Below, one piece after another: positions 20,509 through 30,968 of a stretch of DNA of 60,946 nt (positions are counted from its first letter, which is position 1; every line of letters begins with the position of its first letter). A model generated the notes under the pieces. It saw only the letters and a list, made by a program, of their open reading frames with translations, searched no databases and had not been told where the DNA came from. Made by a program: the position numbers and the translations under genes. Where the stretch lies: assembly GCF_000586475.1 (NCBI RefSeq), contig NZ_BAWJ01000018.1, positions 1-60,946 of the forward strand, read 5' to 3'. This stretch comes from Psychrobacter sp. JCM 18903 (lineage in GTDB: Bacteria > Pseudomonadota > Gammaproteobacteria > Pseudomonadales > Moraxellaceae).

Positions 20509-21914
20509 CTATTTAACATCTTGATAGGACAATTTCACACCAAATATGTATCCATCATTATCCTGAAAATCACCAACAATCTTACCACTTGGCAACACAC
20601 CTTGGCATCGCCGAACCATAAGTATTTGCCACCCGCTGATACTGCCCAGTTTTCTGTCACGTTATACTTTGCACCCAAACCAGCGCTGTAATAACCTTCG
20701 ATAGGACCTAACGAAGTGACAGGGTTGCCAGCACCACTATCCCAACCAACGGTACCACTAATTGCAAGTGCTGGTGCAACACGTTTGGCAAGACCAAGCT
20801 CAACTTGCCATTGATCCTCTTCGTACTCAACCAAGTTCAAACCATCAGGTCCATAAGATCTTTTACTAACTTCATTATATAATGGTGGCGTAATCTTAAA
20901 GTCACCCCAAGGTACCCAGCGCACTTTTGCAGTTGCTAACGTTGTAGGGTTAATACCCGTTTGAAAATCAAAGTTTACGGATTTAGGAGTAGTAATTTCC
21001 ATATTACTGGTACGATTGGCTGCAGCTGGATCACCAGCTAAAGCACCTGCAATCGGGTAGTTTTCAGCAATCTTCATGTTGTGGTCGATTTCAGAGCGAT
21101 AGGTCAGCGCTGCTTTTAAGGCAATTTCAGGTTTGCTATAGGCAATACCAGCTATATAACCATAGTCCATATCAGGGCTGTTACGTGAGGTATAGCCAGT
21201 AGCAGGACCATAAGCCAAACCTCGTAATTTCACTTCAGACTCAATACGCTGAGCAACTGGACCACCGTATACTTGAAACTCTTTATTGGCACCAAATTTT
21301 GCCCCAAGAATAGCTGTCAGGCTGTTACTACGTACTTCAACATTAGTACCTTCCCCTGCATTAGCTGCTTCAGCATTTGCGATACCTACTGCTCCACGCA
21401 AACCATCTAACTGCGCTTGCTGTTCATCTGTCAAGACTCCAGCCGTTTCTCCTGGCGTGAGCGCACCTATTCCAGCCAAAGCTGCGGCATAAGTGGGAGC
21501 TTGATTGTTAGTAATGGCAGCGACAGAAGCATCAAGATCGCCTTTCGACACAAAATTGTTGTCGCCAGTATATTGCGCTGCTGCGCCAAAGGGCTCATCA
21601 TATAAGATACCAACACTAAAGGTTTCATTGATATCTGTTTTTACACCATAACGAAAAAAGTCATAATACTCAGCGATATCGCCAGTCTTATCACCTCTAA
21701 CATAGGTATTGTTGCTAGGAACGTTATTGGCACTATCATAACCACTAACGTCAGCATCGATATAGGTGTAAACAGCTTCAGCATAGGTGCCATCTTGGAG
21801 GAAGGCTGTGACATCTTGACCTGAACGATCAAGACCTGCAGCATTGGTCATAGTGGCTACAGAAATAGTAGCAATAGCTACGGCAAGAGTTTTTAAGTGA
21901 AAAGTAGCGCGCAT
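20509..21914 (-). CDS. FadL/OmpP1-type outer-membrane transport protein, paralogue 2 (frame broken at ~20601)
   Basis: About 468 residues after correction. Signal peptide ending MTNAA, then GLDRSGQDVTAFLQDGTYAE, as in its neighbours. Barrel signatures include YSKPEIALKAALTYRSE and GWDSGAGNPVTSLGPIEGYY. Near the C-terminus AAGGTGTG should be AAGGGTGTG (one G missing), which restores GVLPSGKIVGDFQDNDGY and a normal end at the TAG 20509-20511. An Ala/Glu-rich loop of about 40 residues near residue 150 is absent in paralogue 1. ATG 21914 has GGAG upstream in a leader closely matching that of paralogue 3. Substrate unknown. Confidence 0.87.
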
Positions 21915-22320
21915 TGTTTATCTCCAAACATCCCAGTTGTTTAACCATTTACATAAACTATAAGCGACATTAATAATCGCAAGATTGCTTTACATAAAAG
22001 GTGTCCTGCTTTCGATAGTAATGACTTTTCAATCGTAAAACAATATTTAAAAGAAATTATTTTATCTTTTATAACGTTATCGTTTTATCTTATTAGCAAT
22101 TATCTAAACAATTGTTTTACTATAAGCCGAGGCATAAATACTTATATACAATAATTAAACTCTAGTTCATTAATTTTAGCCTCTGAGAATGCCCAATATA
22201 TTCAATAAAAAACTCTCTAAGTCGAAATTGCTTTATTTTAAGCAAAAAAAAGCGACCCAATCAGGATCGCTTTTTATTATCTAGGCTATGGATTTATAAG
22301 TTAGCAAATTACAACTTATA
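21915..22320. other. spacer between FadL paralogues 2 and 3
   Basis: About 400 bases, AT-rich, no ORF. Holds the terminator of paralogue 3 (22251-22271) and the promoter region of paralogue 2. Confidence 0.5.
22243..22277 (-). terminator. rho-independent terminator after FadL paralogue 3
   Basis: AGCGACCCAATCAGGATCGCT hairpin with an A run on its left (T run on the minus strand) and TTTTT on the right. Confidence 0.8.
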
Positions 22321-23715
22321 TTAGTTTGCTTGGTAAGAAAGCTTCACGCCAAGTGCAAAACCATCGTTGTCTTCAAAGTTACTAACCACGGCTTTAGTCG
22401 GAATTTGGCCTTTAGCATCACCGAACCATAGATATTTACCACCAGCTGATACTGCCCAGTTTTCAGTCACATTGTACTTGGCACCCAAACCAGCACTGTA
22501 GTAGCCTTCGATAGGACCTAGCGAGGTTACAGGGTTACCAGCACCACTATCCCAACCGACAGTACCTGTCACTGCTAATGCTGGCGTCATGCGCTTAGCG
22601 AGACCCAGCTCAACTTGCCATTGATCTTCATCGTAACTAACTAATGCCAAGCCTTCATCATCTTTTGTCGATACTTTACTGACATCATTATATAGTGACG
22701 GTACGATAGCAAAATCACTCCAAGGCACCCAACGGACTTTAGCAGTAGCTAGCATGGTAGGATTGATACCCGTCTGGAAATCAAAGTTGACTGATTCTGG
22801 CGTATTGATTTCAATATCAGAATGTCTGGTAGTCGGCAACGCTAGACCAGCGGTAGCACCTGCAGCTGTAGCAATTGGAAAAGTCTCAAAAGCTTTTGCA
22901 TTGTGCTTGATTTCAGAGCGATACGTCAAAGCAGCTTTAAGTGCAATTTCAGGCTTGCTATAAGCCATACCAGCGATCCAGCCATAGTCTTGGTCATTGC
23001 TGATGTGAGTGGTATAACCCTTGGCTGAACTGTATGCATCACCGCGCAATTTTACATCTGCCTTTACGCGCTGAGCCACTGGACCACCATAAGCTTGAAA
23101 CTCTTTGTTAGCACCAAATTTAGCACCAAGAATACCAGTAATACTCTCAGTACGTACTTCTACTTGCGTTGCTTCACCCGCCACTGCTGCAAGACCTTTA
23201 GCAGCTTCCAAGCCAATAAGCTGACCTTGAGCGGCTTGTAACTGCTCAGCAGTTAAACCACCTGGATTACCTGGAGCAAGCGCCCCTTGCAATTGTGGTA
23301 TTAATACGTTATCGACATAAGCTTCGGTAATATTAGGGTTTTTTGTAAAGTCTTGAATGATAGCGTCACGATCACTGTCGGTAACGAAATCGTTTTGACC
23401 GTTATAATCAGCGGCGGCACCAAAAGGCTCATCATATAAAATACCGATGCTAAACGTGTCGTTAATATCTGCTTTTACACCATAACGGAAAAAATCATAA
23501 GACTCTGCGATATCATTGAGCTTATTGCCTGACAAGTCTTTACCACTCACATCGGCATCGATATAAGTATAAACAGATTCGGCGTAGGTGCCATCTTGTA
23601 AGAATGCAGTGATATCTTGACCTGAACGATCAAGACCAGCAGCACTAGCAACGCTAGCAATAGAAAGAGCAGCGACAGCTACTGTGAGAGTTTTCAAATG
23701 AAAATTTGCGCGCAT
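22321..23715 (-). CDS. FadL/OmpP1-type outer-membrane transport protein, paralogue 3
   Basis: 464 residues, intact. Signal peptide ending SVASAA, then GLDRSGQDITAFLQDGTYAE. Same layout as paralogue 2, including the Ala/Gln-rich loop about residues 135-180 and the closing VKLSYQAN. The three paralogues sit in a row on one strand, each with its own terminator or spacer, so they are probably separate transcripts. FadL proteins act with inner-membrane or cytosolic acyl-CoA enzymes, but none are adjacent here. Substrate unknown. Confidence 0.9.
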   Translation of the reverse strand: MRANFHLKTLTVAVAALSIASVASAAGLDRSGQDITAFLQDGTYAESVYTYIDADVSGKDLSGNKLNDIAESYDFFRYGVKADINDTFSIGILYDEPFGAAADYNGQNDFVTDSDRDAIIQDFTKNPNITEAYVDNVLIPQLQGALAPGNPGGLTAEQLQAAQGQLIGLEAAKGLAAVAGEATQVEVRTESITGILGAKFGANKEFQAYGGPVAQRVKADVKLRGDAYSSAKGYTTHISNDQDYGWIAGMAYSKPEIALKAALTYRSEIKHNAKAFETFPIATAAGATAGLALPTTRHSDIEINTPESVNFDFQTGINPTMLATAKVRWVPWSDFAIVPSLYNDVSKVSTKDDEGLALVSYDEDQWQVELGLAKRMTPALAVTGTVGWDSGAGNPVTSLGPIEGYYSAGLGAKYNVTENWAVSAGGKYLWFGDAKGQIPTKAVVSNFEDNDGFALGVKLSYQAN

Positions 23716-23921
23716 TATGTATCTCCAAACGTCCGCATTGTTTTACTACTTTACTTAATTTTAATAAGCAAGCAGCATCCGAGGTGGAGGATAGTAATGA
23801 TTTTCGAACATTAAAACAACTGCAAAAACACATTATTTCCTGATTATGACTGAACAGTATCTGTATCTCACAATGCGGATATAATAGTTATAAATTTTCA
23901 ACCATTTAGTTTTTGCAGATA

Positions 23922-24194
23922 TTAATAATGAGGGGGTCTTTCTGCCATTACATCAAAAGGTGCAATGCCGCCTTCAGGATCCTGACTTTCCACTTGTTTA
24001 TAGATCAGCTGCAACTGTCGTTGTAATGTCTGAATATCTTTATCTTGCCGCGCAATCACCTCATCGAGTCGCTCTACTGTCATCTCTAGATGCGCCATAC
24101 TCATCTGTAAATCAATGACTTGTTGCGTTTGTAGGTCAGCATGCACAGCTAAAGCTTCGTTCTGAGCTTTATCTTGAGGATTAAATTGATTCAT
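23922..24194 (-). CDS. slyX: SlyX-family protein
   Basis: 90 residues, predicted short coiled coil (heptad-like MTVERLDEVIARQDKDIQTL) with the characteristic SlyX C-terminal ending PPHY. The molecular role of SlyX is not established. Located between the FadL block and uup, divergent from uup. Confidence 0.85.
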   Translation of the reverse strand: MNQFNPQDKAQNEALAVHADLQTQQVIDLQMSMAHLEMTVERLDEVIARQDKDIQTLQRQLQLIYKQVESQDPEGGIAPFDVMAERPPHY

Positions 24195-24435
24195 GTTTTT
24201 CTCTGAATTATCATAAACATAAGACTGGTAGGATTCATTAATAAAATGGCTCGATGACCGATAAAAAGTAGCAATTAGACGACGATGCTCTTTATAAAAT
24301 AGCAGCCGTTAATAAAAGCCATAAATAGTGCGGATAAAATCATTTACGCTCACTACAGTCACGTGATGGCATGTTATACTGCTCGCAATTTTGCAGCAAC
24401 CCCTACCTCACTATTATATAAGCTTAAGATATTCT

Positions 24436-26377
24436 ATGGCTCTGATACATTTAAAAGATATCCACCTTGCTTTTGGCGTCGCTCCTGTTCTTGATGGCAT
24501 TGATTTTGCTATTGAAGCAGGTGAACGTGTCTGTTTAATTGGCCGTAATGGCGAAGGCAAATCCACCTTATTTAAGCTAATTAACGGCACCTTACAACCT
24601 GATAGCGGCGAAGTCATTATCAATAGCAGCGTGCGCGTGGCGATGCTAGAACAAGACGTTCCCGAGACAAGCGGACGTATCCTAGACATTGTTATGGGTG
24701 GTAGCAGCCGCACGGCTGAGCTGCTTATCAACTACAATGCCCAAACAGACTTATGCGCCAATGGCGACATGGATGCTTGTGAGCGTATGGCCGATTTGCA
24801 GCATGATATCGATGCAGTACACGGTTGGGATTTAGAGCGCGAAGCCACCCGCCTTATCAAAACCATGGGTCTGGATCCAGATGATGATTTATCTTCATTA
24901 TCAGGTGGTCGTAAGCGCCGTGTACTACTAGCACGCTCATTGGTCACCAAACCTGATGTACTGCTGCTTGATGAACCAACCAACCATTTAGACGTTGATA
25001 GTATTGAATGGCTAGAGCGCTTTTTATTGGATTGGCAAGGTCTAACATTGTTGTTTGTCACCCATGATAGAGCATTCGTCAATAAACTATCGACTCGCAT
25101 CATTGAGCTAGATCGTGGTCAATTAACCAGCTATGACGTTACTCAAGGCGAAGGTGGCTATGCACGCTATCAAGAGCTCAAAGAGCTACAGTTACTCGCT
25201 GAAGAAAAAAATAACGCCAACTTTGATAAAAAACTGGCACAAGAAGAAGTTGGATTCGCCAAGGTATCAAAGCCCGTCGTACCCGTAATGAAGGCCGTGT
25301 CCGCGAGCTAAAAGCACTGCGTGAAGAACGTAGTGATCGCCGTGAGCAAGTGGGTAATGTGAACATTACGATGGGTCAAGGCGAGAAAAGCGGTAAACTT
25401 GTCTGTAAAGTTAAAAACTTACATCTTGAGTATGATGGCAACGTATTGGTTGATGACTTTACCACCACTATCATGCGCGGCGATAAAATCGGTATTGTCG
25501 GACCCAACGGTGCGGGCAAAACCACACTGATTAAAGCCCTACTCGATATGTCTGATGATGAAGTCACCAAAACTGGTAGTGTTGAATTAGGCACTAACTT
25601 AAAAATTGCCTTCTTTGACCAGTTGCGCGATCAGTTAGACCTTGAAGCCAGTGTGGCGCAAAACGTCTCTGAAGGCTCAGACTTCGTAGAAGTGGGCGGT
25701 CGCAAGACGCACATCATGAGCTATCTACAAGATTTCTTATTTGCCCCAGAGCGCGCGCGTACCCCTGTCAAAGCACTATCAGGTGGTGAGCGTAACCGCG
25801 TACTACTTGCCAAGCAGCTATTAAAGCCTGCCAACATTCTGGTACTCGATGAGCCAACCAACGACTTGGATATGGCGACACTTGAGCTACTAGAAGAGTC
25901 AGTCGCCAGCTTTGGCGGTACGATTTTGCTAATCAGCCATGACCGCTCATTTATGGACAATGTCGTTACTTCTACTTGGGTATTTGACCAAGATGAAGAC
26001 GGCAAAGGTATCGTCAAAGAGTATGTCGGTGGTTATCAAGAGTATTTGGTACAAAAAAACCGTGAGCAAGCCGCACACGCGCTAGAGCACCAGCCAATAA
26101 TGCAAATACTGCCAGTAAAGTTACCAATAAGACAACCGCAGCAAAACCTAACAAAGCTGCCAAAAAGCTCAACTTCAATGAACAGCGTGAACTGGACAAT
26201 TTACCAAAAGAAATCGCTGCATTAGAAGCTGAACAAGCCCAATTGCAAGAGAAATTAGCAGATGGCTCATGGTTCACCACTGACGTTAATGCAGCGACTG
26301 CTGCCAGTGAGCGCCTACTGACGATTGAAGATGAGATGATGAGTAAGCTTGAGCGTTGGAGTGAGCTTGAGAGCTAA
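24436..26377 (+). CDS. uup: ABC-F ATPase Uup (frame broken at ~25250 and ~26086)
   Basis: Cytosolic ABC-F protein without membrane domains, linked in other bacteria to ribosome function and tandem-repeat stability. Corrected length about 647 residues. Two ATPase modules: Walker A GRNGEGKST and signature LSGGRKRR with LLDEPTNHLD; then GPNGAGKTT, LSGGERNR and VLDEPTNDLD. A C-terminal coiled-coil domain (LNFNEQRELDNLPKEI, LERWSELES) identifies Uup. Break 1: GAAGTTGGATT should be GAAGTTTGGATT (EVWIRQGIKARRTRNEGRVR). Break 2: one base missing near CTAGAGCACC, giving APANNANTASK. Start at ATG 24436 (MALIHLKDIHLAFG) rather than an in-frame ATG 45 bases upstream. Confidence 0.92.
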
Positions 26378-26831
26378 CGTTAGCGAATAAAGCCATGTTT
26401 TATAAAACATAAAAAGTAATAAAATAATCACCGTTTTGTTCTTATAAAGCGGTGATTATTGGTTTACGACTACTTACATAGTAGTTAGGTACTGAAAGTT
26501 AGTGAACATTACCTTAATTTCGAGTATCATTCGCTATTGCAAAATATCCTTATTAATTATAAGGTCATCACGCTTATAATCCTTGCCAAAAAATCTATGT
26601 GAGACATTGATAATGCAGCTATTTTGCATCAATTCTCCTATTCAACCTTAGAGTATGTTCTATCAAGGTTGCTTTATTTTTAACGCAATAATTTATTTTA
26701 TCACCGAAATAGCTTAGAATAGCAACAATTAGCAAAATTAGGCACAGCCAAAGTGGCTTGATATTGTACATTTTCTAAGCCACAAACCCAGTGTGGGATA
26801 ATCCCATTTCATTCACCTGGAGGAAGTATTA
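26378..26831. other. spacer between uup and petA
   Basis: No gene. AATAATCACCG/CGGTGATTATT hairpin (26423-26460), a probable uup terminator though with a weak T run; CAACCTT/AAGGTTG hairpin (26643-26671) followed by T-rich sequence; then the pet leader with a small CCACA/TGTGG stem near 26782 and a strong TGGAGGAAG ribosome site before petA. Confidence 0.5.
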
Positions 26832-27416
26832 ATGAGCCAAGCCGAAGGCGTTAACGTACAACGCCGTAGAGTTCTTATTGCCTCGACTGCCGCGATTGGT
26901 GCAGCTGGGGTAGCTGCTGTGGCAACACCTTTTGTCCGTTCTTGGTACCCAAGCGCTAAAGCTGAGGCTGCAGGGGCTGCAGTGACCCAAGATATTGGTT
27001 CTATCGAAGCAGGACAGATGATCGTTGTCAAATATCGCGGTAAACCCATTTTTGTGGTCAAACGCACAGAAGACATGCTAGCGACTTTAGCGTCAGTAAA
27101 ACCTTTACTGTCTGACCCTGAATCTGATGCATCATTACAACCTGAATACTGTAAAAATCCAGAACGCTCTATCTCGCCAGAAGTATTGGTAGTAGAAGGC
27201 GTCTGTACACATTTAGGTTGTGCACCAAACTACCGTCCTGATGTTGGCGCGGCTGACTTGGGTGGTAATGATTGGTATGGCGGATTTTTCTGCCCATGCC
27301 ACGGGTCTAAATATGACTTGGCGGGTCGCGTTTATAGTGGCGTTCCTGCACCGCTTAACTTACCTGTCCCAGATTACAACATGGATGGTACCATCTTGAC
27401 GATTGGGGAGGCTTAA
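26832..27416 (+). CDS. petA: ubiquinol-cytochrome c reductase Rieske iron-sulfur subunit
   Basis: Rieske subunit of the cytochrome bc1 complex; moves electrons from ubiquinol to cytochrome c1. 194 residues. N-terminal basic NVQRRRVL followed by a membrane anchor about residues 14-35. The [2Fe-2S] motifs are CTHLGC (about 128-133) and CPCHGS (about 154-159), with the GSKYDLAGR fold continuation. First gene of petABC; petB starts one base after its stop. Confidence 0.96.
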   Translation: MSQAEGVNVQRRRVLIASTAAIGAAGVAAVATPFVRSWYPSAKAEAAGAAVTQDIGSIEAGQMIVVKYRGKPIFVVKRTEDMLATLASVKPLLSDPESDASLQPEYCKNPERSISPEVLVVEGVCTHLGCAPNYRPDVGAADLGGNDWYGGFFCPCHGSKYDLAGRVYSGVPAPLNLPVPDYNMDGTILTIGEA

Positions 27417-27417
27417 T

Positions 27418-28659
27418 ATGAGCATGGGTAAAAAGTTAATGCATTGGGTGGACGCACGCTTTCCAGCGACCGAAACCTATGAATACCATATGTCAAAGTA
27501 CTATGCACCAAAAAACTTTAACTTTTGGTACTTTTTTGGCGTGTTATCAATGGTGGTATTGGTTAACCAATTGGTAACAGGTATTTGGCTAACCATGATG
27601 TACAACCCAAGTGCCGAAGGGGCATTTGCGTCTGTTGAATACATCATGCGCGATGTCAAAGGTGGTTGGCTCATCCGTTATATGCACTCAACTGGCGCAT
27701 CTGCGTTCTTTGTGGTCGTCTATCTGCATATGTTCAGAGCACTGCTATATGGTTCATACCAGAAACCACGTGAGCTTATTTGGCTCATCGGTATGGGTAT
27801 TTACTTAGCATTGATGGCAGAAGGTTTCTTCGGTTACCTACTTCCTTGGGGCAACATGTCATTTTGGGGTGCACAGGTTATCTTGAACCTTCCTGCTGCT
27901 CTACCTGTGATTGGTGATGGGCTTGCAGAATGGGTACGTGGTGATTATATTATCTCAGGTATCACCCTAAACCGCTTCTTTGCTCTACATGTGGTTGCTA
28001 TCCCGCTCGTACTTGTGGGCTTAGTATTCATGCATATTGTAGCGCTACACCATGTGGGTTCGAACAACCCTGATGGTATTGATATCAAGAAGCTAAAAGA
28101 TAAAAATGGTGTGCCGTTAGATGGTATTGAATTCCATCCGTACTACACAGTGCATGATATGATTGGTATCGTGGTCTTCTTTATCTTGTTCTTTGCAGTG
28201 GTATTCTTCTTCCCAGAAGGCGGCGGATTCTTCCTTGAGCCACCAAATTTTGAGACAGCGAATTCATTGAAAACACCAGCACACATTGCACCAGTATGGT
28301 ATTACACGCCATTCTATGCCATTTTACGTGCGGTTCCTGACAAGTTGGGTGGTGTGATTGCGATGGGTGGTGCGATTGCCGTACTATTCTTGATACCATG
28401 GCTAGACAGATCGCCTGTACGCTCTATACGTTATAAAGGCATTTTATCTAAAATTGCTTTAACCGTGTTTGCGATTAGTTTCTTAGTTTTGGGTTACTTA
28501 GGCGCGACGCCAACGACACCAACAGCAACATTGATGGCTCGTATCTTCACTGTCTTGTATTTCTTGTTTTTCTTACTGATGCCAATTTATACCTCTATTG
28601 AGAAGTGTAAACAGCCACCAGAACGCGTTACCGGAGGCACTGATGAACACGCTAATTAA
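27418..28659 (+). CDS. petB: ubiquinol-cytochrome c reductase cytochrome b subunit
   Basis: Membrane core of bc1 that carries hemes bL and bH and both quinone sites. 413 residues. Signatures: MHSTGASAFFVVVYLHMFRA, GYLLPWGNMSFWGAQVI (Qo region) and ALHVVAIPLVLVGLVFMH with axial histidines. A typical C-terminal extension is present (not the short b6 form). The start MSMGKKLMHW follows GGGGAGG. Its last 17 bases overlap the start of petC, suggesting translational coupling. Confidence 0.96.
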   Translation: MSMGKKLMHWVDARFPATETYEYHMSKYYAPKNFNFWYFFGVLSMVVLVNQLVTGIWLTMMYNPSAEGAFASVEYIMRDVKGGWLIRYMHSTGASAFFVVVYLHMFRALLYGSYQKPRELIWLIGMGIYLALMAEGFFGYLLPWGNMSFWGAQVILNLPAALPVIGDGLAEWVRGDYIISGITLNRFFALHVVAIPLVLVGLVFMHIVALHHVGSNNPDGIDIKKLKDKNGVPLDGIEFHPYYTVHDMIGIVVFFILFFAVVFFFPEGGGFFLEPPNFETANSLKTPAHIAPVWYYTPFYAILRAVPDKLGGVIAMGGAIAVLFLIPWLDRSPVRSIRYKGILSKIALTVFAISFLVLGYLGATPTTPTATLMARIFTVLYFLFFLLMPIYTSIEKCKQPPERVTGGTDEHAN

Positions 28660-29359
28660 ATCCCTAGCGGGTCTAGGCTTAGGCGCGGCATTAACCTTGA
28701 CGGCTGGTTCTGCACTGGCAGCTGGTGGCGGTGGATGTGGTACATTCACCAATGCTGAAGGTGTTGAAGAACACTTAGCTTGTAGTACTGCTCCTATTGA
28801 TTTTACCAATAAGGGCTCACTACAAAACGGTGCGAAAATCTTTATGAACTACTGTGCTGGTTGTCACTCTGCACAGTATGTTCGTCACTCGCGCATTGCT
28901 AAAGATTTAGAGATACCACCTGAGTTGGTCGAAAAGTATTTGATGGTCACCACCGATCAAATCGGTGATCATATCAATGCTGAAATTGATCCTGAAGTAC
29001 AAGCATCATGGTTTGGCGCAGCACCACCAGACTTATCACTTGAGACCAGACTACGTGGCGATGACTGGGTATATACTTACCTGTTATCGTTTTATGAAGA
29101 CCCAAGCCGTCCTTGGGGTGCCAATAACTTAGTACTTGCCAATGCGGCGATGCCTCATGTCTTGCATAATATGCAAGAAGAGCTGAGTGCTGAAGAGTTT
29201 GAATCTGAAGTGGGTGATTTGGTTAACTTTATGGCGTGGATGGCAGAGCCTAACCGTCATGACCGTCAAGTGATTGGCTTCTTTGTGATTTTATTCTTAT
29301 TAGTATTACTCATTCCAGTTTACTTATTGAACAAAGAATTCTGGAAAGATGTAAAATAA
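28643..29359 (+). CDS. petC: ubiquinol-cytochrome c reductase cytochrome c1 subunit
   Basis: Periplasmic c-type cytochrome anchored by a C-terminal helix. 238 residues: signal peptide about 1-25, heme-binding CAGCH about residue 70-74, sixth-ligand region AAMPHVLHNM, and a terminal membrane segment VIGFFVILFLLVLLIPVYLL. Start at ATG 28643 with CCGGAGG inside the end of petB. A terminator follows at 29392-29421. Confidence 0.96.
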   Translation: MNTLIKSLAGLGLGAALTLTAGSALAAGGGGCGTFTNAEGVEEHLACSTAPIDFTNKGSLQNGAKIFMNYCAGCHSAQYVRHSRIAKDLEIPPELVEKYLMVTTDQIGDHINAEIDPEVQASWFGAAPPDLSLETRLRGDDWVYTYLLSFYEDPSRPWGANNLVLANAAMPHVLHNMQEELSAEEFESEVGDLVNFMAWMAEPNRHDRQVIGFFVILFLLVLLIPVYLLNKEFWKDVK

Positions 29360-29391
29360 TTAAGTATTAAAAAATATATTTTTATCGAAAA

Positions 29392-29421
29392 AAAGGCACT
29401 ACTCTGGTAGTGCTTTTTTTT
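29392..29421 (+). terminator. rho-independent terminator after petABC
   Basis: AAAGGCACTAC-TCTG-GTAGTGCTTT followed by a long T run. Confidence 0.9.
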
Positions 29422-29554
29422 GTCTCTTAAAAGACCATAAAACACTGAACCATTATTTAAAACAAGGCTCACCCGCAATGTTTACGTACCTTGCCTTGAT
29501 AATCAGGGCAACTTTGTTTACGATGATAGGCTTTACTATTAACATTAGGCTTTC

Positions 29555-30169
29555 ATGATTGATGCGAACGACATTCCAAGTAGTCAGCTGATTTTATACG
29601 CTGATGACGGCTACGACAGTCATGTAGTGCGCCTATTGCTTGAGGAAAAAAAGCTTGCCTATTATCTATCACGCTTGCACTCCGAACGGCCTGAAGATTT
29701 AACCGAGCTGAATCCCTATCACACCTTACCTGTTCTGCAACAACGTGAAATCGCACTGTATGAGATCAACGTTATCTTTGAGTATCTTGAAGAGCGTTAC
29801 CATACAAACAAGCTACTGCCGGATACCCCGCAAGAGCGTGCCCAATTTCGCCAGCTGGCCTGGCGTATTCAGCATGATTGGCTGGTACTCGGTAAGCGTC
29901 TACTCATGCACCCTAATAGCTTTAATAAAGCACAAGCTGCTATTGCGAAAAAACAGTTAAGCGATTCTTTGATTACGTTGTCACCACTGTTTGCTCATAA
30001 ACCTTATTTTATGGCAGACGAGTTTGGCTGGTGTGATGTATTGTTAGCACCACTGCTGTGGCGACTTGAAGAAATGGGAATTGAGCTGCCACGCGCGATT
30101 AGTCGCCCCTTATTTGATTATCAACAGCGGATCTTTGAGCGTACTAGCTTTCAAAAAAGTGTGCGTTAA
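29555..30169 (+). CDS. sspA: stringent starvation protein A
   Basis: RNA-polymerase-associated protein with a glutathione-S-transferase fold. 204 residues: N-terminal thioredoxin-like part (LILYADDGYDSHVVRLLLEEKKL, ELNPYHTLPVL) and a C-terminal helical part (FQKSVR end). It follows petABC and precedes sspB, the common arrangement in gammaproteobacteria. A MITE separates it from sspB. Confidence 0.9.
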   Translation: MIDANDIPSSQLILYADDGYDSHVVRLLLEEKKLAYYLSRLHSERPEDLTELNPYHTLPVLQQREIALYEINVIFEYLEERYHTNKLLPDTPQERAQFRQLAWRIQHDWLVLGKRLLMHPNSFNKAQAAIAKKQLSDSLITLSPLFAHKPYFMADEFGWCDVLLAPLLWRLEEMGIELPRAISRPLFDYQQRIFERTSFQKSVR

Positions 30170-30170
30170 T

Positions 30171-30335
30171 TAGGGTGTATCCTCAATCTGAGCATTAAAC
30201 CTTAAATGGGTCAAAAATGACTAAATCTTTGTCAAACTGTGTCAAATAGCTTGCTTATATTTAGATATTATCAGTACTATTTTCCTTGTTTGGCTGCAAT
30301 TTTTATCACCATTTTCAAAATCAGGACACGCCCTA
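30171..30335. mobile_element. MITE copy 2 (inverted relative to copy 1)
   Basis: Ends GGGTGTATCCTCAATC and TCAGGACACGCCC are imperfect inverted repeats flanked by TA (30171-30172 and 30334-30335). About 161 bases between the TAs. On the reverse strand it aligns along its length with the copy at 2761-2934, including the ends and blocks such as AATGGTGATAAAAAT. Non-coding. Inserted between sspA and sspB. Confidence 0.75.
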
Positions 30336-30423
30336 GACAATACTTAACCGCTGTCTTAAAATAGAAAACAACAAAATATCTGTAAGTTATTATCTTTAAA
30401 TTATCAGTATAGGAAACCCTTAG

Positions 30424-30861
30424 ATGAGCGAAACCACCTCTATTACCCCAACACGTCCCTATATGGTGCGCGCGCTTTATCAGTGGATAGAAGACAATCA
30501 ACTAACGCCTTACCTGATGGTTGATGCCAATGCCGAAAACGTACAGATTCCAAGGGAACACGTGCAAGATGGTCGTATCGTATTGAATATTGCCAGCCGT
30601 GCGACTGGTAATATGAGTATGGAAAATGATTATATTCATTTTAGTGCGCGTTTTGGCGGCGTGTCACAAGAGATTTGGGTACCAATGACGTCGGTATTAG
30701 GTATTTATGCGAAAGAAAACTCGCAAGGGATGTTTTTTGACCCCAATGAATATGACAACTATCAACCTGAAGATGATGCGATAGTAAGCTCACAGAAGAG
30801 CCCTACTGCGACACCTAAAGCCAAACGTGATAATAAAGCAGGTTTAAAAGTGTTGAAATAG
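30424..30861 (+). CDS. sspB: ClpXP protease specificity-enhancing factor
   Basis: Adaptor that delivers ssrA-tagged proteins to ClpXP. 145 residues: folded N-terminal domain (RPYMVRALYQWIEDNQLTPY, ISFSARFGG-like core, IWVPMTSVLGIYAKEN) and a flexible tail ending KAGLKVLK, matching the ClpX-docking tail of SspB. Preceded by AGGAAACCC. A terminator follows. Confidence 0.93.
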   Translation: MSETTSITPTRPYMVRALYQWIEDNQLTPYLMVDANAENVQIPREHVQDGRIVLNIASRATGNMSMENDYIHFSARFGGVSQEIWVPMTSVLGIYAKENSQGMFFDPNEYDNYQPEDDAIVSSQKSPTATPKAKRDNKAGLKVLK

Positions 30862-30877
30862 TCAATTTTTCGGTATA

Positions 30878-30914
30878 AAAAAGGCTGGTCGTATTATATA
30901 CGGTCAGCCTTTTT
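30878..30914 (+). terminator. rho-independent terminator after sspB
   Basis: AAAAGGCTG and TCGTA arms pair with TACG and TCAGCCTTTT around TTATA, followed by T. Placed between sspB and the convergent dcd, so it may serve both. Confidence 0.85.
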
Positions 30915-30968
30915 GTGATTAATCTAAAAGATTTATCATTGTGCACTTTCAGTTAGCATATAAGATTA

